Assembly (NCBI GenBank): GCA_023376005.1
Contig: CM042152.1
Span: 90,193,871 to 90,257,870 of the forward strand
Source: Doryteuthis pealeii
Taxonomy: Eukaryota; Mollusca; Cephalopoda; Myopsida; Loliginidae
Direction: 5' to 3'
Length of the DNA: 64,000 nt
Positions within the stretch are counted from its first letter, which is position 1, and every line of letters begins with the position of its first letter. The notes below the pieces were generated by a model. It saw only the letters and a program-made list of their open reading frames with translations. It had not been told where the DNA came from and ran no database searches. Both the position numbers and the translations under genes were made by a program. Shown piece by piece: positions 43,508 to 54,604 of this stretch.

Positions 43508-44439
43508 AGGAAGTAATTAAACCGCTTCTTATGACTGGGTTAAGAAATCATGGTAATCATACATTTACATGTATATTTATTTATGTATTTGTTTAAGGGT
43601 ATTTTTGCACTCAGTTCTAATATTAAATATTCTAGGTTGACCCAATTTGTCGAAAAATCCGAAATAAAATAACTGATTATAAAATTCATTCATTGATAAA
43701 TCAATACAGAACATTTAATTAAAATCGGATAATTCCCAGATTTTTGGTATTTTTTTTTCATCGAGAGTGTTAAATTTATTTTATAAACTCAGATTTTACG
43801 GCAACTCGCGGCGGCCATATTAAGTTATATTTAAGCAAAATTAAGGACGATTCGGGCTATGACCATCAAATGGCAATAGAAAACACTTATCCCAAAAAAT
43901 CGACTTCAATTTGCCCACCCACCCCTAGTAAGAGCCCTTCATTTATTATCTCCTCGTCTGTCTCTCTTGCTGATTATATACAGCTGGGTAAAGGAGTATA
44001 TAATACAGTGCCCCCTTTTGAACTTACACAAAAATCTTCAAGAGAATTGAACAATATTTCTCAGATATGAATCAGTAAGGAACATGAGGAAGCATTTGAA
44101 AAGTATTATTAGTGTGAATGGTTACTTCATCACATATTCATATCTTCTTCATGTACAATAAGCCCAAGGACAATGCGAATAGTTTTAATAATTCCAATTA
44201 TGTGCTCAATACTGATATCTATGCAGAAGCACACTTGTTTCTTACAGCATTATGCTATGAATTATCTTCCATAAAATATACATTTGTATTTATATAAGAA
44301 ATATTATATCTATATATAAAATAGACATGACATTAAAATATACCATTTCTATTATTGTTTTTATTTACCTCTACTCACAATAACATGACAGATTTTTCAT
44401 TTAGTCTTGATAAAAATGTACAAAACCATTTTGTGAATC
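43503..44439. other. Mostly unique DNA
   Basis: Has a 66-codon plus-strand frame (43870-44070) of normal composition after a GC-richer GCAACTCGCGGCGGCCAT. There is no recognisable domain and no clear splice structure. Confidence 0.35.
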
Positions 44440-44720
44440 AAATCGATTTTGCTTGATTGATTTTAATGGCATATCAACCCCATCTGAGTCAAGGAAATCA
44501 TGTACATTTTTGATGCAGTTTCTTAAGAGTTTTTTTTGCATGTGGTTATAAACATATCTATTTGATTCATTGATCAGAGAATAACAGGTACTAATAGTCC
44601 GGATGAGAGTAGACTTGGGAGTAATGGCAATAAAATGGGTACTCCACACTCTCCAGAACTGAAGCCTCACTATCAGATGTCATACCCAGGACACCTCTTT
44701 TTTGGGGAAATCCTATCACT
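44440..44720 (+). repeat. R3 repeat, diverged and shortened
   Basis: ATGGCATATCAACCCC, ACAGGTACTAATAGTCCGG, GTACTCCACACTCTCC and CACTCTGCATGGGCG are R3 blocks with large gaps. Confidence 0.65.
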
Positions 44721-44799
44721 CTGCATGGGCGAATTAATTTTGAATCTATATAAACAATTTTTTAAATGGTAGTGCTTGATTTTTGAGTGTGAGTATAGA

Positions 44800-45120
44800 A
44801 AGATGTGCACACACACACACACATATATATGTATGCTTTTAATATTTTAAAAAGATAGCTATATCACAAAATGATAGTTGATTATAAATATGGGAGTATA
44901 GATACATATATAATAAATACACACACACATACACATATATATATGCTTTGAATATTTAAAAAATAGCTATATCATAAATTAACAGTTGATTATGAATATG
45001 GGAGTATACACACACACATACACATATATATATATATATTATATATATACTCCCATATTCATAATTAACTGTTAATTTATGATATAGCTATTTTTTTAAA
45101 ATAATCAAAGCATATATATA
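44800..45120. repeat. Direct and inverted copies of an ~85-bp AT-rich unit
   Basis: TAGCTATATCA...GATTATGAATATGGGAGTATA occurs at about 44860-44900 and 44965-45008, and in reverse complement at 45045-45110, with (CA)n-(TA)n between. The last two form a palindrome over a microsatellite. Confidence 0.8.
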
Positions 45121-45177
45121 TATACTTGTTTTTTTTCTTTGAATATTTTAAAAGATATCTATATCACAAAAATGACA

Positions 45178-45180
<3 letters not shown>

Positions 45181-45234
<54 letters not shown>

Positions 45235-45235
45235 G
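45181..45235. repeat. (CT)n-(TA)n microsatellite
   Basis: (CT)n at about 45182-45217, then (AT)n. Confidence 0.97.
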
Positions 45236-45660
45236 CTATTTTCATTTGCTCAGCAATAATGGAAAATATATTTGCCATCTTCTAGACTTAAATAATACGA
45301 CTGGGAAATAACTATTTCACAGTTAAAAGTTAATTTCATCAAATTGAAACTCGTATAAAAATGGAGACCTGTTAATTCTGTTAAGATGAAAAAGGAAGCA
45401 CTCAATATATTTGATTATTGTTCGACGTAATCAAGAGAATTTTTAGACTTAATCCGTAGAGAATTTCTAACACTTGTTGGATTCTAAGGAAAGAGCATTG
45501 ACACTTTTATGAAGAATGGAATTAAACTGATCCGTCTGGATGAGAAAATGATTCTTCAATGTGATATTCGGAAATGCAGATGGAAAATAGGAAGAAAATT
45601 ATGAAATTAGCTCAGTCTGTAGAGTATCGGGCTGGGAACCTCAAGGTTCTTGGTTTGATT

Positions 45661-46379
45661 TTGGTTTGTTTGTTTGGTTTGTTTTTATATATATTTACCA
45701 ACCCCTCCGCACGAGCAGGATGCGACACAAGGTCAATTTCTTAAGCAGAGTTTTTAACAGGTTTGAATTCAGTGTTTTCCTTCTCTTAGACCGGTTGCCT
45801 AACCAAGGTTAATGAGTCCGGTCTGCCCTACTATTTACCCATAGCTGGAGGGAGAGTAGGATTCATACCTTTCCCAAGGGCACTAAGTGAAATTCGATTA
45901 CCACGTCCAGGATTTGAACTCGGGGCGACGAATCCATTTCCCATGACTTTAACGATTACACCACACGCTTCCTTCGCTTGGTTTGTTTTTAAAGCATATC
46001 AACCTCAGTGGGTCATTTAATGCCAACAAAGTTTTGAAATAAATTAATTCTTAATGGATAATCAATTTGCTTTATAAACTAATGTTTTTCTATTTAACCC
46101 ATAGATGGGACCCTAACAGGTACTACCACTCCGGGTCAGAGTGGACCAGGTAGCAATGGTGATGAAGGGGTGCTCCACATTCCCCAAACCTCCAAAACTG
46201 GAACCTCACCATCAGATAGAGTTTAACATCATTCCCAGGACAAATGACCCTCAGCCATCACCTTCTAGCGCCCATGTGATAAAAAGGGTTGGGGCTTGCC
46301 ATAAGGGCAATAGGTTTGGGCCAGTCATATAGGTGTTAGGGCTTGACGTGACCAGCCGTTTGATCGGAGGCGGCCTCTA
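45661..46379 (+). repeat. R3 repeat, 3'-truncated, carrying an inserted SINE
   Basis: R3 begins TTGGTTTGTTTG, is interrupted at 45688, resumes at 45992 with AAGCATATCAACCTCAG, and stops at CGGAGGCGGCCTCTA. It is flanked by an 11-bp target-site duplication, which fits retrotransposition-like insertion. Confidence 0.85.
45688..45977 (-). repeat. OR-like SINE with 14-bp target-site duplication
   Basis: Head at 45970 (GAAGCGTGTGGTGTAATCG; GAGTTCAAATCCTGGACG), 3' end CGTGCGGAGGGGTTGGTAAA with a short (TA)n. Flanked by TTGGTTTGTTTTTA at 45674-45687 and 45978-45991. Confidence 0.9.
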
Positions 46380-46494
46380 TTGGTTTGATTCCGACCCTCA
46401 CCAACTCAGTGTATGATAAAAATATATCCTGTCAGTAGTGTTTGCATAAATTCATGAACACTGACAAATCCTTTGTGAGTGGAGATTGGAATAT

Positions 46495-46670
46495 GCTAAC
46501 TGTATCCCTTGAGGAGCCCCAAAATGGGGGAGTTCTTGGTATGATATTAAACTCTGATGGTGAGGTTCTAGTTCTGGAGATCTGGTGAATGTAGAGTAAC
46601 CTTCATTATCATTACTCCCAAGTCCACTCAGACCCAGGGTGGTAATACTTGCTAGGATTTGATCTATGGA
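46495..46670 (-). repeat. R3 repeat fragment, reverse strand
   Basis: Minus strand: TCTGGGTCTGAGTGGAC, GGAGTAATGATAATGAAGG, CTAGAACCTCACCATCAGAG and CCCCATTTTGGGGCTCC match R3 blocks, strongly diverged. Confidence 0.65.
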
Positions 46671-46784
46671 ACAAAAAGATCTGTTTGAAAATTATTAGAT
46701 AGGAATACTTGAGGGATAGAACTGTTAAAGTCTCATCTATGGGTCAAAATGGCTTTTAATTGATAGGAGTACTTGATGCCATAT

Positions 46785-47448
46785 CATTCATTCATCATCA
46801 TCATCATTGGCAATTCAGTCTCGAAAGACTATGATAAAAGTTTTTGTGTGCCCCTGAGATTGCAGCGCCTCCTGTGACTATGAAGTCCTATGTTTGAGAA
46901 ACATTCTCGACCACAGATTTTGCATTTGTAGGTTGTCCCTGTAGATGATGATGTTCCGATGCTTTGTTGCCGTTGCTTTCTTATGGAACTCTTAGCTTCA
47001 TGATGTTGTATCAGGGTGAGTTCTGACGTGTACAGGCCTCTATGGAGATTCTGCCGCCACCGAGGGTGGTCTTGAGCCAAATTTTCCCAGCTGGAAGGGA
47101 CAATGCCAAAGCACCTGAGATCATTTTTGCAGACATCCTTGAATCGCAGTAGGGGGCGACCAATCTGTCTTTTACCAGATGTTAGCTCTCCATACAGGAT
47201 GTCTTTCGGGATTCGTCCATTATCCATCCGACGTACATGACCCAGCCATCGGAGACGACGTTGTCTCAGTAGAGAGTACAGGCTGGGGAGTTGAGCTCTC
47301 TCTAGGACTGCTGTGTTAGTGATCCTGTCCCTCCAGGTGATGCCCAGTACACGTCTAAGGCAGCGAAGGTAGAAGGTATTTAGCCACCGATCTTGGTGGG
47401 AGTATAAGGTCCATGTTTCACTTCCATACATGAGGGTGCTGATGACAC
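46785..47448 (-). mobile_element. 5'-truncated LINE (RTE-like) with 9-bp target-site duplication
   Basis: ATGCCATAT flanks both sides (46776-46784 and 47449-47457). The minus-strand 3' end is a (ATG/ATGA)n tail (plus strand CATTCATTCATCATCATCATC), and the 5' end is cut within the RT C-terminal region. Short repeat tails and heavy 5' truncation are typical of RTE-type LINEs. Confidence 0.85.
46829..47448 (-). pseudogene. LINE reverse transcriptase C-terminal fragment with zinc finger
   Basis: An uninterrupted frame of about 206 codons. It begins inside the RT with VISTLMYGSETWTL, then the post-RT conserved block RRLRWLGHVRRMDNGRIPKD, GKRQIGRPLLRFKDV and CKNDL, then DHPRWRQNL. At the C-terminus a C2H2 finger, CKICGRECFSNIGLHSHRRRC, could bind nucleic acid. 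The first two codons of the longest frame lie in the flanking target duplication, so they are host DNA. Intact reading over 200 codons suggests a fairly recent insertion. No active site is included. Confidence 0.85.
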
Positions 47449-47629
47449 ATGCCATATAACTGGAAATAATTTGTATTAAGAATAGTTAGTTAAAGCTATA
47501 CTTTTCTTTTTTACTAAGGATTTGTTAGTTGAAACTATATAACTATGTGCAAACTAATAATTAATTTTCTTGCAGGCACAGTATACATGGATTATCATTC
47601 CCTTTGTGTGAAGGTTTTTTTTTAAATGC

Positions 47630-47636
<7 letters not shown>

Positions 47637-47671
<35 letters not shown>

Positions 47672-47672
47672 A
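47637..47672. repeat. (TA)n microsatellite
   Basis: Pure TA bordering the next repeat. Confidence 0.95.
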
Positions 47673-47675
47673 AAG

Positions 47676-48260
47676 AAAGGAAATGAATCCGATCATCACA
47701 CAATGCTGTTAAAGAAGAAAACAATTTATAATATAATCATAGCTGATATTGATCAATATTTCGATTTTACAAAAATCATCTCATATATCATATATATATT
47801 TATCATCTAAAAACCTTACAATTATTCATACTTTTTGCTTTATACATAAGAAAAAACAAAAATAAAAAAATACAAATTTAAATACAAAAATAAAAATTAT
47901 TTTCTATAAATCCGTTGCGGGCCTACCGTCAACGGGTTAATACTCATCCTGTTTGAAAAAGAGAATTTGTCTATCATCGAGTTTGGAATATGTCTTCTTT
48001 TTTCAAAAGCTGTTACAATAAGAGATACATAACTGTTGCTGACCGAGAAAAGCGTTGGCGGACATGCTTAAATTTGAAACTTCCGCATAACTTTTTTTGC
48101 AACATCAATGTTTTCGTTTTAAATTCATAAATTCATATTATTTTCGTCTCCGCTATTGATAAGGCTGGAGTATAAACAAGCTCTGAAGATGATTTTTATA
48201 AATCGAAATATTGTTCAATATTAGCTATGAATATCATATAAAATATTTTCACTTTAACAT
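47676..48260. repeat. Repeat with inverted hammerhead-bearing ends
   Basis: The left end (about 47728-47785) carries the reverse complement of the motif at 48179-48226 (GATATTGATCAATATTTCG), with its core partly lost to a (TA)n. The middle, about 400 bp, is unrelated AT-rich DNA with no gene. Confidence 0.65.
48179..48226 (+). ncRNA. Hammerhead ribozyme-like motif, complete fold
   Basis: Stem I AGCU/AGCU (4 of 4), CUGAAGA, one extra U, stem II GAUUU/AAAUC, GAAA, stem III AUAUUG-UU-CAAUAU (6 pairs), U17. The longest stem III of the set. The extra U is the only core departure besides A at position 7. Confidence 0.55.
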
Positions 48261-48689
48261 TAATTAAAACTTACTTGATACCATTTAATCATTAGTATTC
48301 GATAGGAATCCTTGAAATCATACAACTGTGTGCAAATTATTTATATCAGATAGGAATATGTGATATAACTATGCAAAAACCTCTAACAACTACACAAAAA
48401 AATGTTAATATAAAAATACAATGAACTCATTTCCCTCTGTAACCTGAGATAGGTTTTGTTAGACCATATCAACCTAACAAAAAATCCCTTCTGCATACAT
48501 CGTTCAAAATCATTAGTGATTTATTTAGATTATACACATATTTCTCTTTTCTAGCAATAATGTTTGCAGTGATTTCGAACCAATGATAATCTATTTAGTT
48601 GCAGATTTTCATCAGTAATTGAAATCCAACCAACTAACATTTCCAGAAATTTGGATACCTCCATGCCTCCTCAAAAATAAGTAAAATAA

Positions 48690-48906
48690 AAATTGTTTGG
48701 TCATTTCCTATAAGTCCAACATAAACAAAGGGGAACCACTCTTGACTGATAAATTATTCATTTATTTATTGATCTATTAGGAAAAAAGAAGACTGAGTTA
48801 GGGTTAGGGTTTAGGGTTAGTTTAATGGGAAAATAAATAAATGATCTATCACTCAAGAGTGGTTCCCCTTTGTTTATGTTGGACTTAAAGGAAATAACCA
48901 ATTGTT
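48690..48906. repeat. Palindrome with telomere-like repeat in the loop
   Basis: About 80-bp arms (AATTGTTTGGTCATTTCC / GGAAATAACCAATTG outer; AGTGGTTCCCCTTTG and its complement inner) enclose GTTAGGGTTAGGGTTTAGGG (48796-48818). TTAGGG is the animal telomere unit, present here as three to four imperfect copies. Confidence 0.88.
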
Positions 48907-49224
48907 TTTTTTCAATTTTCAAGTATCATATAAATCTACTTCAAGCCAAAGAAAAAAAACCAAAAAAAAACCAAAAAAAACTTACTTGATGAGAATTATC
49001 ATTTGTCTGAATTTGAGGCTTGATAATTTGTATTTTTAGATTTTAGTTAATTTTTATACTTTCCCTGAAAAGTCTCTAATATATAAAAATGGGTTCTATT
49101 TGTCTGAATTTTTGTGATGAGGTTTAGTAATTTGTAATATTTAGATTTTTTGGACTATTGTCCTTATCTTTATTGTTATATACACCCCATTTAAAATAAT
49201 TTGCCCTCTGGTCATAATTAATGG

Positions 49225-49560
49225 AATGAGAATAATCTATCCGAATGGATTAAATAAAGGTCTTGGTTCAAAGTTTCATGGAGTTTTCCATTTACAACCT
49301 GAAGGTTTCCTGTGTTTGACAAGAAGGTTCCCAAGTTCAACAAGAAACACCTGAAGAAGGGCAGTGAGCGAATCGGCCAAAACCATCTGTATATAACAAA
49401 GAGGTGTGTGGTGTAATGGGTTAAATAATAAATAAAGGGATTAGTTCAAAGTTCTGTGAAGGTTCCCATTTACAGCATGAAGGCTCCTAAGTTTTTCAAG
49501 AAGGACCTGAAGAAGGCCAAAACCATGTGTATATAACAATAGAGACGCATGGTGTAATGA
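49225..49560 (+). repeat. SINE tail repeats with hammerhead-like block, two copies
   Basis: Both copies (49225-49400 and about 49430-49560) share GATTAAATAAAGGTCTTGG, CAAGAAGGTTCC and ACCTGAAGAAGG with 54605-54905, and lack the tRNA-like head. The GAAA position reads AAAA, so no ribozyme is expected. Confidence 0.65.
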
Positions 49561-50819
49561 ATTGAAATTTACTAAAACAAATTTTATTCAAAGAAATAGT
49601 AATGTTGTGTATTAGTTGGAGGTAATGTTTATGTGAAATGTAAAATTAAACAAGCAAAACATTACAAATAATTACAAAGAAGTTTGAGTTGTAATAAAAT
49701 TGTCCTTTACATGTGTACATGTGTACTAGAAGCGACTACCTGGCGTCGCTTGGGTAGAGGTGGGTGGGTGGGGGTGTTAAAAGAAGGTAGTCTGGCAGAT
49801 CCACTGTTGAATCGCAGAATGCCCTATTAAAACCCCTACATATAAAGACCCTGCGTTGATCCAGCCACTCGAAAAAGAAAAATTAATGTCTCCATTTTAA
49901 AATATTAAATGCAAAAAGAAATTCCATGCTGTTATCATTTAAATTTTATTTTTTAATTATCTTCATGAATATAAATCAAATCTTCATTATTTTTGCTTTA
50001 AAAGCAAGATCTGGTGATAGTGTATATATATATTTACTTTGTCATTGTTTTATTTTCATAGTTTCCTCCTGACATACATACACACAAACTGCCCTTTATA
50101 TATGTATAGATTATAAATTGTATCAAATGAACAACAAGTTACACGTGTGTTTTGGTTAATGAATTTTCCTTTATACAAATTCTTATTAGTGTTAAGGCTT
50201 ACTTGTATTTGTTCATTCGATTTGAGGAGGGTTGTTATTTCGTGACTTGCCTGTTTGCTGGCTACTGCTTTTTTGAGGGTTCTCAACTACTAGAATCTTT
50301 ATTTCCCCCACTTTCAGAATGCACGTTAGTTGGTGTGTGGGTAGGTTAAAGTGACCTCCCTTGATTAAAAGTAGCTTTGAGTGATCGTTCTTAGTATTAT
50401 GCAGATTTTGATGGCAGGCCGTCGATAGGGGCTACTTATCTATAAGTGGAAGCCGCCATTTGCATTCTAGACCAGGCATGACACATATTACACCTCTTAT
50501 AGTTGGAGGGAGTTTTGAATTTTTGGCGTCAGCCAGTCTGAGTTTATCTATTGTTAGAATATGATCATTTTTTATTTGTTCCTCCAAACCTGGTCTAACA
50601 AGAATCTACAGCTTATGAATCATTACAGTAATATCCATTGCTTAATGATCAATAAACGTTCCTTCTTATCAGAAATATTTAATTTGTTCGTGCAGTAAGG
50701 GAACAGTGTCAAAGTACTCCTATCTCTATAACGTTCTTTATCTTCATAAACTTCTGGGTTGTATATATCTTATGATAAAAAATGAATGTTTTATGCATTT
50801 AATATTGATATTAGAGATA
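49561..50819. other. Mostly unique DNA
   Basis: No gene or shared repeat. GC content rises slightly at 50290-50530, but the frames are short. Confidence 0.45.
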
Positions 50820-51259
50820 CTAGTACAAAATAAAAAAACGCCCACCGGGCGATGTAAAATTAAATTTTTGAAACATATTGCCTGAGGGGTGGGAGTAAAA
50901 AATTCAATGTCAGTGAGTTTGTACCCTAAGTAAGTAAAATCATCAAATTCATTAAAAGATTAAAAAATAAAACAATTTGAAATGTAAATATGTATTAAAA
51001 TAAAACAAACTATATATAGATATATAATACCAGTCATGTATTTATTAAAACTTGTTTTAAAAAACAATGAGGACTGTCTAATGTTGCATGTTCAAATTTT
51101 TAGTGTATTTATTGAATAAATACACTCAAAATTTGAACATGCCAAAAATCGTAGAATAAATTTTATTCTATGTTATGACGATTTTGGGTAATGTGATGTA
51201 AGCAGTCACGTAAATTTGTTACAGACAAAAACCGGAAGCGAATCTCCATTATTAATAGA
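50820..51259 (-). mobile_element. Non-autonomous Helitron, complete ends
   Basis: Minus strand: A then TCTATTAATAATGGAGATTC at the 5' end. At the 3' end the hairpin CGCCC-GGT-GGGCG (50839-50851), AT-rich spacer, CTAG (50823-50820), then T. All four Helitron signs are present. About 440 bp, with an internal palindrome TGTATTTATTGAATAAATAC near 51105. The best reference copy of the family. Confidence 0.9.
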
Positions 51260-51377
51260 TTACTGTAGACTTGGTAGTACTATCTCATTTACAGAAAGCG
51301 ATTTTAATATACACATAGGAAAGGCATGGATTATTAGTAACAGATTATCAATCATATGGAAATCTGATCTCTTTCTC

Positions 51378-51545
51378 TAGCCGAATCAGTGCAACTGTAT
51401 GGCTGCACCACCTGGACTTAAAAGAACTGAGAAAAAAGCTAGATGGAACTACATAAGGTGGACACAGCACCCCACAAAAAGCAGTTGTATGGCCACTTAC
51501 CTCCTATCATACAAACTATCCACGTAAGACAAGACATGTTATTCA
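51378..51545 (+). pseudogene. Decayed LINE reverse transcriptase fragment
   Basis: Plus-strand frames give LYGCTTWT, then, after shifts, QHPTK and QLYGHLPPIIQTIHVRQ. These match in order the conserved stretch C-terminal to the RT domain in many invertebrate LINEs. At least two frameshifts and a stop. About 55 codons survive. Confidence 0.6.
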
Positions 51546-51999
51546 TATGTTGAGATATTACAAGACAGACAAAGAATCAATACATCTTTATTTATTCATC
51601 TTCACAAAAAAATGCTTTCTGTTATGTTGATACAAACAGAGTAAAAAGAATCGTCTGTATCATGTGAGTATTGATTTAATGATTACTGACCAACATTTAC
51701 TTCTTCACAAGCAGAAAACCTCAAGCATAACACACACAAACTTGAAAAGATACTTTCTGTTTTGTTTAACAGTCAAGACTAAACACCAGATTGTTTTTTT
51801 AGATTCCTGCAATAGTTTACAAGGAAAACTTCTTAACAGTTAGATTTTGTGTAAAGTATTCAACTCTGTTACAAGATGAATGCCAAACTAAAACTAGAGC
51901 TTGGTAGGTGGCTTATATGGAGCTTTGGGTTGTTCCATTATGAACTCAGGCAAGTTCATTTCCTGAGTTCTGATTGGCTGTTGAATGTCAGTGAGTAAG

Positions 52000-52135
52000 A
52001 ACATGGATAAGTACCCACTCTTCAGCCATCACTTTGCATTATGCAAGGACTGTATTTAAGTTACAGCTTGCCTGATGTTTTCGTCTACTAACTCGACGGT
52101 AGTTAGAACCCCACTGCGACGGTGAGTATCATATT
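52000..52135 (+). promoter_or_regulatory. Possible promoter and first exon, or an LTR
   Basis: GAGTTCTGATTGGCTGTTG holds an inverted CCAAT box (ATTGG). About 85 bp later comes GACTGTATTTAAGTTAC (TATA-like), and ~60 bp after that GACG/GTGAGTATC, a good splice donor (52121). The spacing fits a Pol II promoter with a short non-coding exon. No downstream coding exon was found, and LTR promoters can look the same. Confidence 0.3.
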
Positions 52136-52270
52136 GTTTCTATATCTGGAGGATAACTTCTACATTAACCATCTCAGTATACGAATATTAATGCCACATG
52201 CTGTTATCCTATAAGAAGAGTAAAAAAAAAAAACATTCTGAAATCATAATTCTAATAATAATTTGCTGAA

Positions 52271-52836
52271 AAGTGATGGTTGTCGAGATGAACACTTTCA
52301 GTTGAGTTATAAAAAGTTGTTGCGACACAGTAAAGCTTAGAGTCTAATATATAAAATTAAACAAAAGACAAAATTATTTGTACAGCCTGAAAAAAATTAA
52401 CAATTTTTACAATATGGAATCAAATGAGGACTCTGAAGAGTCCATCCTGTTTTCTTAACCAGGGTTTTATTTTTTAATTTTTTTTTTTTTCTGATAAGCG
52501 GTGAGTAAATGTAATCAGATAGAGTGGTTAAATTTTTAAAAAATGATATATCATTAGAGATGTTCTGGTGAACTTCTGGCACGGGCAAAATAGTGAGAAC
52601 ACAGATAGAAGGGATGATGTTTAGAGTTTAACAAATTGCCGGTGTAGATGACAAATAAAGTTTCAGGGGGGCAATATGATGCCAATGCTGTCCCTTCTCC
52701 TATCTAACTGGCTGCAATCGTTTCCTAAAGTTTTTGATGAGATTTGAACATGTCTTTTTTTTTTCTTCCATTCTTTGCTATGTTGCAACTTTTTTTTATA
52801 ACTCAACTGGAAGTGTTCATCTCGACAGCCATCACT
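52271..52836. repeat. 50-bp inverted repeat, ~460 bp apart
   Basis: GTCGAGATGAACACTTTCAG...AAAGTTGTTGC (52271-52322) recurs as its complement at 52785-52836 (GTTGCAACTTT...TTCATCTCGACAGCC). The intervening DNA has no gene. Confidence 0.85.
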
Positions 52837-52993
52837 CATATAGCAAACACAAACCAAAATCACAACTGGCTTCACACATTTAGTTCTGGGATGAACACAA
52901 AAAATATATACCAAACGTTAATAAAATATTTTCAAGCCAATGTACAACTGTATACAACTTTCAAGTAAGTCGATTTCTAAGCTGATTTGAGTA

Positions 52994-53630
52994 AGTATTC
53001 TGTGTATAAGAGCTGATTTGAGATCTCAACATGATGACTAACAGTAGCAGCCACTTCAAAGAGATATCAAATGATGACTAAGCAGCAGCAGCCACTTCAA
53101 ACAGATGTCAAATAATGACTAAGCAGCAGCAGCCACTTCAAAGAGATATCAAATAATGACTAAGCAGCAGCAGAAATTTCAAAGAGATCTTAAATGTTCA
53201 TTAAGAAGCAGCAGCAGCAGCAACCTCATTGGAAAACATGAAATCTGAATGACATAATGGAATTCTAGCTAATCCCTGTATATTGACTGATGATAAAATA
53301 TTTCCTTTATTTATCTCATATAAGTCTCATCACCCTTGCGTTACTTCCCACTATTACGAGTATTCTGTGTATAAGAAGGCTGATCTCAACATAATGACAA
53401 ACAGTAGTAGCCACTTCAAAGAGATGTCAAACCATTATAAAGCAGCAGCAGCAGAAATTTCCAAGAGATCTTGAATGATCATAAAAAAAGCAGCAGCAGC
53501 AGCAAACTCATTAGAAGACATTGACTTCTAGCTAATCCCTATACATTGACTGATGATAAAATATTTCCTTTATTTATCTCATATAGGTCATCTCCCTTGC
53601 GTTACTTCTCACTATTATGATATATATTAC
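52994..53630. repeat. 365-bp tandem duplication containing 42-bp CAG-rich units
   Basis: The unit starts AGTATTCTGTGTATAAGA (52992 and 53358). Inside, CAGCAGCAGCCACTTCAAAG plus AGATATCAAATGATGACTAAG repeats four times in the first copy and about twice in the second. Each then has GACTGATGATAAAATATTTC and TTGCGTTACTTC. CAG runs are present, but no long frame persists. Confidence 0.88.
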
Positions 53631-53933
53631 TATATATATATATAGATGGCTTACTAGGTAAGTTGGCATTAAGATAATTCTAAGTTGGACCTTTCTTCCA
53701 ATAGCAGAATAATAGAGTTGTTCAGATCGAAGAGCTCAATGTGCAATGTTATTTAACAGAGCAATATAATTGGTAAAGAAAAAGGCTTTTCCTTAAAAAT
53801 TGGTTATTTTGCGGTTATAGATCTATTACCCCACAGCCGTGTATATCAATGAGTTTGATTAATAAAGGTTGTGGTCTGATGAAACTCATATTGATACACA
53901 GATAAATGTAGTAGGAATAGATCTATTTTTTTA

Positions 53934-53970
<37 letters not shown>

Positions 53971-54604
53971 AGGATTAAAAATACAAACGTACAAAGCCTC
54001 GACTCACTTGTTGGTACTATAGCTCATGCAACAACCTGTAATTCTTTTCTTTGATTGATAAAAGCAATATTTATTTAATAAATATAAGCAGGAATAAAAG
54101 CAATGAACAATACTTATGATACAACATGTTGTCTTGATGTCTCACATCATATAATGGATTGTGATATAGGCAAGCTATGACGAAACTGAAAGGCAGCCCT
54201 ATGAACAAGTGGATTCCCAGCCCCCACAAACAAAGCGCGTCAGGATATGTTTGGCCTGTCCGAGGGGGAAGAGTGTGGTGAGTGGTTACGGATACACAAA
54301 CTTACTACCCCCTCGTAGCTGAGGTGTTGTTAGTAGAGACCCAAATAAAGTATATCGGAATTTGCATAAGCGCAGCCGAACGAGAAGAAATAAAGACGGC
54401 CTGTCGCTGACAGGGCGAGTGAGGAAGAAAGTGTTTGGGCGGCAAGTGAAATCTGACGACTGCTATTTGAAATGAGAGTAACGTGCTCAGTTGGGAAAGA
54501 AATTACTTTTCGTGTGCGAGAGAGACTTAATATTATCAAGATTAATATTATCTTGAATCTTTTAGACTATTAAAAAGACAAGCATATCATTGCTGAACAC
54601 CAAT
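53631..54604. other. Mostly unique DNA with a (TA)n
   Basis: (TA)n at 53937-53968. 54180-54500 is GC-richer (CTGTCGCTGACAGGGCGAG), without a recognisable frame. Confidence 0.4.

Larger units (their letters stand above)
45602..46430 (+). repeat. OK-like SINE head, split by nested R3 and OR-like SINE
   Basis: The SINE head AAATTAGCTCAGTCTGTAG to TTGGTTTGATT stops at 45660. TTGGTTTGATT repeats at 46380-46390 and is followed by CCGACCCTCACCAACTCAG, the next part of the SINE. The 11-bp duplication marks insertion of the R3 copy. Confidence 0.85.

Noticed and set aside
43870..44070. 66-codon frame as a host gene exon
   Set aside because: Composition is normal, but there are no splice sites with clear context, no family and no neighbouring exon.
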